Below are positions 1 through 8,134 of a stretch of DNA of 15,309 nt, one piece after another. This stretch comes from CAYUJH01 sp964394585. GTDB lineage: Bacteria; Bacteroidota; Bacteroidia; Cytophagales; Flammeovirgaceae. The stretch spans positions 1 to 15,309 of the forward strand of contig CAYMYI010000102.1 of the NCBI GenBank assembly GCA_964394585.1. Direction: 5' to 3'. Under the pieces are notes generated by a model, which saw only the letters and a program-made list of their open reading frames with translations, had not been told where the DNA came from and did no database searches. Position 1 is the stretch's first letter, and every line of letters starts with the position of its first letter. The translations under genes and the position numbers were made by a program.

Positions 1-55
1 AACCACCGACACACGGATTTTCAGTCCGATGCTCTACCAACTGAGCTACATCACC
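1..55 (-). tRNA. tRNA-Phe (GAA), partial, 3' end cut by the window edge
   Basis: Read on the minus strand, this segment gives a 7-nt acceptor 5' strand (GGTGATG, 49-55), U8-A9, and a D arm with GCTC/GAGC stem and AGTTGGTA loop. An anticodon arm with loop CTGAAAA follows. The anticodon GAA lies at 20-22, which decodes Phe codons. After the variable loop only the first part of the T arm is present. The rest of the T arm and the acceptor 3' strand lie beyond base 1, so acceptor pairing and an encoded CCA cannot be checked. The outermost anticodon-stem pair appears to be a U-U mismatch, while the other four pair normally. The identity is secure from the anticodon and the conserved D arm. A Bacteroidota-type promoter stands just upstream. 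Confidence 0.95.
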
Positions 56-78
56 AACCCGTTTTTTAAATGGTGGCA

Positions 79-108
79 CAAAGGTAAAAAGAGAAATTTC
101 AAAGCAAA
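79..108 (-). promoter_or_regulatory. Bacteroidota-type promoter of the tRNA-Phe gene
   Basis: On the minus strand, TTTG (105-108) is followed after 18 nt by TACCTTTG (79-86). The second element is an exact match to the Bacteroidota housekeeping -7 consensus TAnnTTTG, and the spacing to the -33 TTTG is close to the usual value. The -7 element ends 24 nt before the first base of the tRNA, leaving room for a leader of roughly 15 nt. A second TTTG at 100-103 is too close to serve as the -33 element. The site also supports the taxonomic assignment. Confidence 0.75.
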
Positions 109-162
109 ATCTAAACCGAATATTTTTTAAAACTTTTTTTGGTACATAAAATTCATATCTTC

Positions 163-1863
163 TTAACGTTCTGAGTAGCAAGTGCTTATTTTAAACACGT
201 AGGCATCGTGGGGGGCTACAGGAAATTGTACTCCGCGTGTTTGCAGAAGTTCGGGGGTAATCTCCCATGTACGGGGCATTTCGGGCTGTAGCAAATCAGT
301 GCCCGAAATGGAAGAAGCAGTGAGCCAACCGAGCGTTTTGAGCTGTTCATCAGAGAAACGCAAATGTACATACTGCGTAAGAGAGCGATGAAAATTGGCA
401 ACAATAAGCAGCGATTCATCTGCAAAATGGCGTACATAAGCGACGAGATGTCTGGCATTGAAATGCTGTTCCTGCGGGGCATTGTACAAAGTAAGATCGT
501 AGAAAGCGCCCCATTGTATTGCTTTGGAAGACGTGGAAATTTTGTATAAAGTCCGATAGAACGTCCGCAGTGCACGTTGCTCAAGGGGGAGTTCCTCATC
601 GGTAAGCCAAGGTTTTGTGTTTTTGAGTGTGGTATAATCGTAAATGCTTGTTTTGCCATCATTGCCACTAAACCCATCTGCACCCTTAGCAGTTTCTCCG
701 AGTTCCTGCCCAAAGTAAATCATAACGGGGCCTCGGTGTGCCGTTGCCACAACAGTCATCCCTGCTTTAGCATGTTCGGCGTTTCCTAAGAATTGAGGCG
801 AGGCGAGGCGAACTTCATCATGGTTTTCTAAAAAGCGGACAAGCTGATGGGCAAAAGGTGCTGTTTGCTTCAAATATTCGGTAATGGGCAAAGCCGATTT
901 ATGCTCTCGGTATGCACTAAAAATACGGTTGTAAAGTCCGGTTTTATCGTATAAGTAATCAAACCCCTTGGCTCCTAAATACAGATGCGTTTTGTATTCG
1001 TCGTACACTTCAGCGATAAAGATTACTTCAGGAAATTTTGCCCGCATTTGTGGTAATACCCACTGCCAAAAACTTAGGGGAACCATTTCTACCATATCGC
1101 AACGGAAGCCATCTACGCCTTTGCTTGCCCAATACTCTAAAATTGCGAGCATTTTATGCCATAAAGCAGTGGGTTTGATGGGCGTTTCGGTTGTTTCTCC
1201 TTGCAAGTAGTTAACTCCGTAATTTAGTTTTACAGTTTCATACCAATCGTTTACGGAGGGCGATGCCGTAAAAGCATCGTTTCCCGTAGCTTTCGCGGGG
1301 TGTTCTTCGTAGTCGTGTGGTAGCTCGGTGGGTAACCGAAGGCTATCATTGGGTAGATAGTAGAAGTCGTTGCCAGGTGAAAATGCTTGGGAGGCATCAT
1401 CGGCTGCACCAAAATTTATTCCTTTATCGAGTGCTGCATGATAGGTACGCGCTAAATGGTTCGGCACAAAATCGATCATAGCTTTTAAGCCTGCCGCATG
1501 GGTTCGTTCAATTAACTCTTCAAATTCAGTCATCCGCTCAGCAGGATTATCAGCTAAATCGGGGGCTACGTCGAAGTAGTCTCGAATGGCATAGGGCGAG
1601 CCTGCCATCCCTTTTACGGTTGCAGAAGCACTTGCTGGCTTCCCAAATTCACTGTAATCCGTTTGAGTAGCGTGGTCAAGCACTCCGGTGTACCAAATAT
1701 GCGAAATACCCTGCTCTCGGAATTGTTCGAGGGTACGACTTGTAAAACAAGCAAAGGTGCCGCAACCATTTTCATGGCGTGTACCGTTTATCTGTTTAGG
1801 TGTTTGTTCATTTCCAAACAAACGCACTAAAGCTTGGTAAATTATCAGTTTATTGGTTTGCAT
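163..1863 (-). CDS. Alpha-amylase family glycoside hydrolase (GH13)
   Basis: This 566-residue protein is predicted to hydrolyse or rearrange alpha-1,4-glucan links in starch, glycogen or malto-oligosaccharides through a retaining mechanism. All four classical GH13 motifs are present in order: region I DFVPNH (131-136), region II GFRCD (252-256), region III around FIAE (282-285) and region IV ENHDE (346-350). By family knowledge the catalytic triad is Asp256 (nucleophile), Glu285 (acid/base) and Asp349 (transition-state stabiliser). A GH13-like IYFGQE motif follows near residue 385. No signal peptide or lipobox is visible, so the enzyme is probably cytoplasmic and may act on stored glycogen or imported maltodextrins. 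The ATG at 1861-1863 opens the frame and the stop is TAA at 163-165. No SusC/SusD, transporter or other glucan gene lies alongside, so substrate and subfamily stay open. Confidence 0.92.
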   Translation of the reverse strand: MQTNKLIIYQALVRLFGNEQTPKQINGTRHENGCGTFACFTSRTLEQFREQGISHIWYTGVLDHATQTDYSEFGKPASASATVKGMAGSPYAIRDYFDVAPDLADNPAERMTEFEELIERTHAAGLKAMIDFVPNHLARTYHAALDKGINFGAADDASQAFSPGNDFYYLPNDSLRLPTELPHDYEEHPAKATGNDAFTASPSVNDWYETVKLNYGVNYLQGETTETPIKPTALWHKMLAILEYWASKGVDGFRCDMVEMVPLSFWQWVLPQMRAKFPEVIFIAEVYDEYKTHLYLGAKGFDYLYDKTGLYNRIFSAYREHKSALPITEYLKQTAPFAHQLVRFLENHDEVRLASPQFLGNAEHAKAGMTVVATAHRGPVMIYFGQELGETAKGADGFSGNDGKTSIYDYTTLKNTKPWLTDEELPLEQRALRTFYRTLYKISTSSKAIQWGAFYDLTLYNAPQEQHFNARHLVAYVRHFADESLLIVANFHRSLTQYVHLRFSDEQLKTLGWLTASSISGTDLLQPEMPRTWEITPELLQTRGVQFPVAPHDAYVFKISTCYSER

Positions 1864-1996
1864 AGCCTACTGTTTATAGCGATATTCAACTAAAAGGGGC
1901 AGTATGGTGGCTACCTTTCCTTATCTATTTATAAAACAAGAGTCGCTATTTCAATGATTCATATCACTGAATACATTTAAAAAATTCGAGAACGCT

Positions 1997-2518
1997 ATGA
2001 TGGACGAACAATTTTTAGAACCCTTTTTATACGGTTTGGGCATTGGTGTTTTGGGAGTAGTAGTAGTTTACCTGCGCGAAACGGTTAAAAGAGGCACGTA
2101 TAAAAAAGAGATTAAACAGTTAAAAAAACATTTGCACCAGAAAATGGAAATCGATTCGGAAGCGACCGAAATGAAACGCAAAGAACTAGAACGGCTGAAG
2201 AAGGAAAATGAAAACCTGCGCATTACCAATCAATCGTTAGCACAAAAGCCCGATCGCAAAGAAGTGCTCACACTACATACTTACCAAAAAGCCCTCGACA
2301 CTATGGCAGGAAGCTTAGTTGGCTTTGCTCCTGCATGGCAAAAAGCCCTTCAAGAAGCCGAAACGGAAGTGGCTGAAATTGAAGAAGGCAGGAAATCGTT
2401 TGTAAGAAAAATTATTCCTCGGCAGTTTTTAAGCAGTTCTCAGCGCATAGAGGATGCGAAAGAAGTTCCTTTGAAAAAAAGCGAAGACACAGACGGAGAC
2501 AAACCTCTTTTTGAGTAA
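1997..2518 (+). CDS. Small membrane-anchored coiled-coil protein, function unknown
   Basis: The 173-residue product has one hydrophobic segment near the N terminus (about residues 9-26, rich in G, L and V) followed by basic residues (R27, K31, R32, K36, K37). By the positive-inside rule this suggests a single-pass inner-membrane protein with its C-terminal part in the cytoplasm. Residues about 34-85 are highly charged with heptad-like hydrophobic spacing, indicating a coiled coil. The remainder is mixed and polar and ends in an acidic tail. No catalytic motif is recognisable. Two ATG codons are consecutive (1997 and 2000), so the start may be either. The gene diverges from the amylase gene across 133 bp and converges on the lipoprotein gene, with a single base between the two stop codons. 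The coding assignment is good because the frame is long and has an ordered membrane/coiled-coil layout. The function is not assignable. Confidence 0.8.
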   Translation: MMDEQFLEPFLYGLGIGVLGVVVVYLRETVKRGTYKKEIKQLKKHLHQKMEIDSEATEMKRKELERLKKENENLRITNQSLAQKPDRKEVLTLHTYQKALDTMAGSLVGFAPAWQKALQEAETEVAEIEEGRKSFVRKIIPRQFLSSSQRIEDAKEVPLKKSEDTDGDKPLFE

Positions 2519-2519
2519 A

Positions 2520-3365
2520 TCAGCCATCTTTACGGGAAAATTTCACTTTAATTGCTTTCTGTTTGGCGTTGTACATAGCCTCTTTTGCTTCTACTTTTCC
2601 TAGCTCGTAGGCTTGCTGATAATACGACTCTGCACTTTCGTAATATTGTTTCTTTTTATTGGGAGCAAACTTAGTTTTATCGCCCAAAATTTCTTCTTGT
2701 TTGCCCAAAGCAAAGAACTTTTCAGCTTTTTGCAAGCGTGTTGCACGCTCTTGCATTTCTAAGGCCTCTTGCTGCTTTTGTAACGCTTTTTGCTTGGCTT
2801 CTAGCGATTCTTCTTGCAGTGCTATGGTTTCACTTTTTTCTGTGAGTTCTGTTTGCTGCTTTTGCACCGTGGAAGCTAAACGCGAGTTATCTTCTTCTAA
2901 GTTGAGGATTTTATCGTTAAGAGCTACAAGGGAGTCCTCTTTAGTTTGAAGCTCTTTTTTTAAGCGGCGAATAGTGCCTAACAGCCCATTAATACGGGTT
3001 TGTTGTTGATCGGTTTTAGCCGCTTCTTCTTGCAACTGAGTTTCCAAGCGGGCAATCTCATCACGGCTATAGGCAATGTAAGCTTTGGCACCTTCAATTT
3101 TTAAGAGCACAGAATCTTGGTTATCCGCATCGAGAGCAGCAGCATCTAAGCCGATAAGGTACTCGTTTTTTTCAGCAGAATCGAGCATTACGGCAATCAA
3201 CGACATCGTGCTGTCGGTTTGGGTAATCAAATGATTTGAAGCGGCTAGCTCTTGTTCGAGCTGCGCGATGCGTTCTTCGTACTTTTTTGATCGACATCCG
3301 GTAAGCGATCCAAGCAATACAAGGAGAAGAATGATATACTTTTGAGGAGATGAAAAGGGGGTCAT
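2520..3365 (-). CDS. Coiled-coil lipoprotein with TPR-like C-terminal segment
   Basis: The 281-residue product starts with a signal sequence whose hydrophobic core (about residues 10-19) ends in the lipobox LTGC, with Cys24 as the predicted lipidated residue. The residues after Cys24 are R-S-K-K rather than acidic, so the acidic surface-export signal described for some Bacteroidota lipoproteins is absent and a periplasm-facing location is more likely. Residues about 28-45 and about 110-215 are strongly heptad-like, with many Q, E, K and L residues, indicating long coiled coils. The C-terminal part (about 212-265) has paired aromatic helices resembling a TPR or Sel1-type unit. No enzyme motif is seen. 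It lies 110 bp downstream of the GAF receptor gene on the same strand and could be co-transcribed with it. The start ATG gives a well-formed signal peptide. A structural or scaffolding role in the envelope is inference. Confidence 0.85.
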   Translation of the reverse strand: MTPFSSPQKYIILLLVLLGSLTGCRSKKYEERIAQLEQELAASNHLITQTDSTMSLIAVMLDSAEKNEYLIGLDAAALDADNQDSVLLKIEGAKAYIAYSRDEIARLETQLQEEAAKTDQQQTRINGLLGTIRRLKKELQTKEDSLVALNDKILNLEEDNSRLASTVQKQQTELTEKSETIALQEESLEAKQKALQKQQEALEMQERATRLQKAEKFFALGKQEEILGDKTKFAPNKKKQYYESAESYYQQAYELGKVEAKEAMYNAKQKAIKVKFSRKDG

Positions 3366-3475
3366 ATCGTTTTAAATCGTAAAAAAGCTGTATTGGTATG
3401 TAAGCCTTAGCAAAAAATCGGGTTTTAATGGTTTGCAAATTTCGATAATAATTGAGCAAAAACCAGTAATGTGGA

Positions 3476-5206
3476 TTATTCCTCTACCGACAGGAGCTCC
3501 GCAAACCCAATACGTACGAGCAAATGCCCTTGTTGAATGGTTTGAGATACATCGCGCATAGCTACTTTTTCGCCTGAAGCCAATACAAAAGTATAATGAG
3601 TTTCTTGGGGAGATTCGCTAGCTTGAATAAAACGTTCTTCTACAGTGGCGTTATTTTCGATTAATTGAAGGTAAGATTTTTTCCTAATGAAAGCCTGTGG
3701 ATCTTGCTTTGCAATTTTCACAAAGCTGCTACTCAAATATGTAGGATACCACTCAGGGCTTTCTAAACGATAGAAAAACAATGGGTAGTGTTCAGGTAAA
3801 TATTCTTGAAGAGTTTTATAAAGCGTAAGTTCTTGAGTAGTAAGTTCCGCTTGAGATTTGTAGTTTTCTAACTCTTCTAAAGTGCGTTTAACTATGGCTT
3901 CTTGTGCTGTAATTTGCTGGTTGTACTGTTGAGCTTCTTCTAACAGTTTCTCAGTTTCTTGCTTTGCAATTACCGAGGCAATCGCCACTGCTACACTTTC
4001 AGATACATTTTCCAAATAAATACGCTCATCGTCAGAGAAAGCTGAAAAAGATGCTATTTCAATCACGCCAACGGCCTCTTCTTTTACATTGAGCGGCACA
4101 ATAATCACATTTTCGGGTTTAGCTTCTCCTAACCCTGAAGAAATAAACTGATAGCTATCGGGAACTTTGGTAATGTGGACAACCGCTTTTCGCAAGAACA
4201 CTTCCCCTACCAAACCTTCCCCAGGGCGAATGACGCTCTCTTCCATTTTCTGACGGCGATTACCTGCATAGACGGCTTCCATCTTCAACACCACGCCGTC
4301 ATCTTGTTTCTCGGCAAGGTAAATGGCGCCTTGGTGTGCATTCATATGGCGTATGAGCTCTCGCAAGGTTTTACTCGATAGCCTGTGCACGTTGCTCTCA
4401 GATAAAAGTAACTCACTTATGGATGCAATGCCTGTATTTTTCCATTTCTGAATGCGGTCCTTTTCGCGAAGATCACGCAGGCTTTTACGCATTTTCATCA
4501 AAGCGTCTCCTAAAATATCTCCTTCTTTTAAGGTATAAGGCGTTTCTAAATCTCCATCTGCAATTTGCAATGCGAGTTCTGTATTAGCATTTAGATTCAG
4601 ATTTTCTTCAATATAGACCGCCTTACTCATTCCCCTAAAAATATATTTTTTCACAAATGTTGTGGCGAAGTACATGAATATAGCAGCTTGCGCTAATGGC
4701 ACTATCACTAAATATAACGAAAATTGCGTTGCCTCAGCGATGGTAATAAGCTGCGATACTAGCGCATCGTTTGTAAACCAACTTACGCTTACAATCAGAT
4801 AAAACACGAAAGTAATTACCAAATAAGGAACGAAATACCGTCTGTTTTGAAGAATAATTAATAAGAATAGCGTGTTGAATAAAACGATATGAAAATATAC
4901 ATGTCCCTGTAGCTGTATAATGAATTGGATACAGAAAAATGCCAGTCCAAAGCTAAAATAAGAACGAAGTAATTCGGTAGAGTTTACTCGAAACCGCATT
5001 ATAAAGAATAACAGTAGGTTAGTTCCTCCTATGGCAATGGCAATCCACCAAGTATTGTGCAATGGTGCTAGTAAAACCCCTAATAAAAAATAGGATAAAA
5101 CAGTGATTTGTAAGATGTTATCCGTTTTTTGAAGCATGGTTTCTATCTCTTCTTGTAATTTAGAAGAGGAGGTTTGCAAAGAGAAATCAAAGCGGGGGCG
5201 TGTCAT
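3476..5206 (-). CDS. Membrane GAF-domain receptor with HAMP-like linker and PAS-like C terminus
   Basis: This 576-residue protein has about six membrane segments (near residues 32-50, 53-70, 84-98, 102-119, 126-143 and 160-181). A HAMP-like linker follows (about 196-247, with IADGDLE at 215-221 and a second amphipathic helix). A GAF domain spans about 265-412, with the motif GEGLVGE at 329-335 and the strands IIVPL (368-372) and GVIEIASF (380-387). Next come a coiled coil (about 415-465) and a C-terminal segment (about 470-575) that looks like a PAS fold, including an ASGEKVAMRD stretch near 543-552. No histidine kinase, GGDEF, EAL, cyclase, PP2C or methyl-accepting signalling motif is seen, so the output is unknown. 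It probably senses a ligand or membrane state and passes the signal to a partner. The gene at 13695-15074 encodes a related protein. The HNH gene lies 123 bp upstream and the lipoprotein gene 110 bp downstream on the same strand. Confidence 0.87.
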   Translation of the reverse strand: MTRPRFDFSLQTSSSKLQEEIETMLQKTDNILQITVLSYFLLGVLLAPLHNTWWIAIAIGGTNLLLFFIMRFRVNSTELLRSYFSFGLAFFCIQFIIQLQGHVYFHIVLFNTLFLLIILQNRRYFVPYLVITFVFYLIVSVSWFTNDALVSQLITIAEATQFSLYLVIVPLAQAAIFMYFATTFVKKYIFRGMSKAVYIEENLNLNANTELALQIADGDLETPYTLKEGDILGDALMKMRKSLRDLREKDRIQKWKNTGIASISELLLSESNVHRLSSKTLRELIRHMNAHQGAIYLAEKQDDGVVLKMEAVYAGNRRQKMEESVIRPGEGLVGEVFLRKAVVHITKVPDSYQFISSGLGEAKPENVIIVPLNVKEEAVGVIEIASFSAFSDDERIYLENVSESVAVAIASVIAKQETEKLLEEAQQYNQQITAQEAIVKRTLEELENYKSQAELTTQELTLYKTLQEYLPEHYPLFFYRLESPEWYPTYLSSSFVKIAKQDPQAFIRKKSYLQLIENNATVEERFIQASESPQETHYTFVLASGEKVAMRDVSQTIQQGHLLVRIGFAELLSVEE

Positions 5207-5329
5207 GCTAATTCAACGGTAAACTAGAGGTTTAATTTTATACAAAGAAAGTAACCGAGGGCAATTTTCCTATTGCCTTGTACTTGGATTTTGTGAAAAT
5301 ACTTATGAGTAAGCTGTGCTTTCCTTTTT

Positions 5330-5857
5330 TTAAAGTTGTTCTTGCGGTTGCTTTACTTGTAAGTAGGGTAGCCAGCTTTTATCTCCTATTCCAGAAAACT
5401 CTCTGATAAAAACAATGAAGGAGGGTCTATAGGGTTGATATGGTAGTGGCATATCGGCTTCTTCGGGGAGGCAATCGCCTTTTTTGGCATTGCAACTTCT
5501 GCAGGCAGTTACCAAATTCGACCAAGTGGAAGTACCCCCACGCGATCGCGGAATAACGTGGTCGATTGTGAGGCTATCTTTAGCTGAACAGTATACGCAT
5601 TTATAACCATCGCGCTTAAACACATTATGCCGTGTGAGCATCACACTTTTGTAAGGGATATTCACGTAGTTTAGCAGGCGTATTACCGAGGGGACATCGT
5701 ACGAATCACTAATCGTGCGAATGTGTACTCCCTCTACTTTATTAACTAGTTCTGCCTTTTGTAAATACGTTAGCAGAAACGCTTTATAAACCGTGCATAC
5801 GGAAAGTGCTCGATAGTCAGCATTCAATACAAGTACTTTACGGCTCATATAATCCAT
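5330..5857 (-). CDS. HNH endonuclease family protein
   Basis: The 175-residue protein carries a C-terminal HNH (beta-beta-alpha-metal) nuclease motif. It contains the zinc-knuckle cysteines C87-x2-C90, the IDH core (Ile98-Asp99-His100), the conserved Asn114 and a second cysteine pair C119-x2-C122 followed by N123 and K125. The N-terminal part (VLVLNADYRALSVC, about residues 8-21) matches the short stand-alone HNH proteins common across Bacteroidota. The predicted activity is metal-dependent DNA cleavage, but the cellular role is not known and no partner methylase, phage gene or intron is nearby. Two in-frame ATGs exist: residue 1 (5857) and residue 4 (5848). Homologs as I recall them begin only a few residues before the VLVLN segment, so the second is equally plausible. 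The gene is divergent from the GT-C gene at 6119 and upstream of the GAF receptor gene. Confidence 0.9.
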   Translation of the reverse strand: MDYMSRKVLVLNADYRALSVCTVYKAFLLTYLQKAELVNKVEGVHIRTISDSYDVPSVIRLLNYVNIPYKSVMLTRHNVFKRDGYKCVYCSAKDSLTIDHVIPRSRGGTSTWSNLVTACRSCNAKKGDCLPEEADMPLPYQPYRPSFIVFIREFSGIGDKSWLPYLQVKQPQEQL

Positions 5858-6118
5858 GGCAGTAAACTTTTATAGTGTGCAGAGCGGATGTGTTGCCTTC
5901 GTTTTATTTGAAAAAAAGGAATATTCTCTGCGTTTGTTTTTTCCAACATGAAATACCTTTTGTTTAACCATTCGGCACAGATTCTTCTCATCATAAACAA
6001 TAAATCAGTCTCTAATATACTAAATCTTTTAACGTTTGATACTCCCTTACTGTATTTACATGCGTTCATGGAGAAATAGGAGTAAAAATTGCCTACTATA
6101 GAGTTAGCATCCGTCCAT

Positions 6119-7833
6119 ATGAACAAGATTCTCCCTTACTTTTTTTGGATTACCTATAGCGTGTGGGTAGTTATAAGCCTTTTGTTGAGTGCGGTTATTC
6201 TCGGGGTACCGGCAGAAATAATCTTACAAACCATTGCCGCGTGGGGAGAACGTTCCTTTTCGCCCACTGCATTTCAAAAAATAGAGAAAGCCCTCACCAC
6301 ACAACAGAATACGCTCCAATACCTTGCAATGGGGCATTTATGTATAGTTGCCTGTATATCTTTACTACTGTGGTTTTATCGGAATAAACTTTCTCGGCTG
6401 AACGCTGTAGCCAGCAATAGTATCCATTGCTACGCCCGTGCGTTGCGAGCAAGTTGGCACCAACTTTCTGAACGAGAACGGCTTTCGTTCCTGAGTATTT
6501 GGCTCAGTTGTGTAATTGCATGGAGTGTAGCCGCCTTATGGTTTCCCCTTCACATCGATGAGGCATTTTCATTTCTTTTTTTAGTTGACAGAGGCCCTTT
6601 AGTTACTGCAGCCTATTACCCCGGACCCAATAACCATGTTGGGTATCTGTTATTTTGCAACATAGCACGCTTTTTTACCGATTCCCCAACGCTTGTAATG
6701 CGAATGCCTACAGTTATCATAGCACTCTGGTTTATTGCTATGGTATATCAGCGCATCCGTATAATTTGGGGGCACTCGGTAGGGCTATTAAGCATGGTTT
6801 GGTTTGCTTTTTCGGTATATGGGCTATTCTATGCTACACACGGTAGAGGGTACTTATTGATGACGCTCTGCACATGGGGCTTACTGTATCACAGTGCACA
6901 ATACATCCATAAAAAGAGGCTTATCCATATTTGGAGTATCCTATTTTATACGGCTTTGGGGTTATATACTTTGCCTNNNNNNNNNNGTATGCCCTCGGAA
7001 GTATCGGCGGTGTAATCGGTATTTATTTACTATACCAAAAAAAGTGGAGTGATTTACTTCAATTTACAAGTTGGTTAATTAGCGGTATAGGAGTTGCGCT
7101 TTTGTTGTATCTCCCCATCTGGGTTTTTAGCGGATGGCGAGCTGTGTTTCAAAATACTTGGGTGCAGCCACTCACACCTGCCCAATGGTTTGAGGAATTT
7201 CCGTCGTATGGACTTACTTGGCTACAGCTTCCTTTTGGAGAGGGCGTTATCCCCGGTTTTTTGACGGTAATAGTACTTTTAGCGATGGTTCTATACCGGT
7301 TCCAAAACAAAAAATGGCAACTTTTGCACGTATGCCATATAGGACTGATAACAATTCCCTGGCTACTTTTTAGCGTACAACACGTATTTCCCCCGCAACG
7401 AACATGGCTCTTTCAACTAAGTATCTTGTTTGTGTATTGGGCAGCTACCTGGGAAATGCTTGCCCAACAGTGGGGTAAATGGATTCGACCAATCGCTTGG
7501 TGTTTTGTAATAGGATGGAATGGCTGGCAACTTCACGAAATGTATTCCGAATGGAGCAGCCCCCAAAATATTTATAGGCAAGTGGATAGAGCCGCCGAGT
7601 GGATTTATCAACACAATGCACAACGTGTTTTTGTTGGGAAAGATATCTACAACGTTTTTTTACAACTGGAATATCGAACGAAAAACCAACGCTTTACTGT
7701 GGAGACGAATCGTACGTTCATTTCCCAACAATTTGACTTTTGGATCATTCCTATTACATGGAATGCTAAAGCCCTCCCTCCTACTAAGTTGGTCTATCAG
7801 GATGACTACGTCAGAATATATCAAAAAAAGTGA
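6119..7833 (+). CDS. Multi-pass GT-C-type glycosyltransferase, interrupted by a sequencing gap
   Basis: The coding frame runs from ATG 6119 to 6976 (286 residues), enters ten N, and continues in a different frame from 6988 to the TGA at 7831-7833 (281 residues). The two halves have the same character and together make one protein of about 570 residues. The frame change is expected if the real gap length leaves remainder 2 on division by 3. Many hydrophobic segments are visible. GT-C-like features include Asp147-Glu148 in the first large loop, NNH at 171-173, RGY at 243-245, and PPQR after the gap. Such enzymes use polyprenyl-phosphate sugars at the periplasmic face of the inner membrane. The C-terminal region after WNGWQL is a soluble domain of about 100 residues. 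A TTG at 6089 could extend the protein by ten residues, but the ATG starts cleanly before the first membrane segment. The product at 12196-13698 is similar in plan. The sugar and acceptor are unknown. Confidence 0.82.
6977..6986. other. Assembly gap (10 N) inside the GT-C gene
   Basis: Ten consecutive N lie between coding sequence ending in the frame that starts at 6119 and coding sequence continuing one frame off. If the gene is intact, the true number of missing bases must leave remainder 2 on division by 3, so it cannot be exactly ten. The run is best read as a scaffold placeholder. Confidence 0.95.
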
Positions 7834-8033
7834 GTGAACTTCCTTAGCCTCGTTCAGTAAATAACTCTAGCTAAATTCATGGTAAGGCGGTAAGCTAAAT
7901 GTGAGAAACACCTACCGTTTTCATACGCGCAACAAAAGAATTTAGGAACTAAAGCAATGTAAATTTCTAAAAATCAAGGTTTTAACATATAATTCGGTGT
8001 ATTATACGCTCAAATTTGATTCCGATTAAGCAT

Positions 8034-8111
8034 AAAAAAAAGCATCTTCCTGTTTTACCTGTATAGTACCATCAAGAATTTTANNNNNNNNNNAAGAGGG
8101 AAGATGCTTTT
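8034..8111 (-). terminator. Long-loop intrinsic terminator of the VPS10 gene
   Basis: A perfect 13-bp inverted repeat pairs AAAAGCATCTTCC (8038-8050) with GGAAGATGCTTTT (8099-8111). Read on the minus strand, the stem begins 24 nt after the VPS10 stop codon and is followed by eight T (8034-8041, overlapping the stem end), the layout of a Rho-independent terminator. In the assembly the loop is 48 nt including ten N, which is unusually long, so the true loop length is unknown. In the plus direction the stem ends in only four T followed by A, so termination of the GT-C transcript would be weaker. Confidence 0.75.
8084..8093. other. Assembly gap (10 N) in the terminator loop
   Basis: Ten consecutive N sit between the two arms of the terminator inverted repeat. 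The same length as the other run suggests a fixed-size placeholder. The loop sequence and its length are therefore not known. Confidence 0.95.
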
Positions 8112-8134
8112 AGGATTACTAAAAAGATGGAAGT

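Larger units (their letters stand above)
7834..8134. other. Noncoding stretch between convergent genes
   Basis: This 301-bp interval lies between the stop of the plus-strand GT-C gene and the stop of the minus-strand VPS10 gene. It is AT-rich, and I see no convincing coding frame, tRNA or repeat array in 7834-8033. Its right third holds the long-loop hairpin terminator and the second run of N. No hairpin specific to the end of the GT-C gene was found. Confidence 0.6.

Noticed and set aside
790..815. Short AGGCG tandem repeat inside the amylase gene
   Set aside because: Only about three units within an intact coding frame, best explained by codon use.
5260..5277. Small inverted repeat GGCAAT/ATTGCC between the HNH and GAF genes
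   Set aside because: Only six base pairs with no T run on either strand, so it does not support a terminator call.
5330..5857. HNH gene as part of a restriction, intron or phage system
   Set aside because: No methylase, reverse transcriptase, terminase or other partner is in the window, and short stand-alone HNH proteins of this type are widespread in Bacteroidota.
5907..5936. Promoter-like TTTG, 18-nt spacer, TGCGTTTG on the plus strand upstream of the GT-C gene
   Set aside because: It has one mismatch in the conserved -7 element and lies about 180 bp before the start codon. In AT-rich DNA this can occur by chance.
5845..6126. 93-codon minus-strand frame between the HNH and GT-C genes
   Set aside because: It overlaps the starts of both neighbouring genes, lies in AT-rich intergenic DNA and gives a composition with no domain, signal or membrane pattern.
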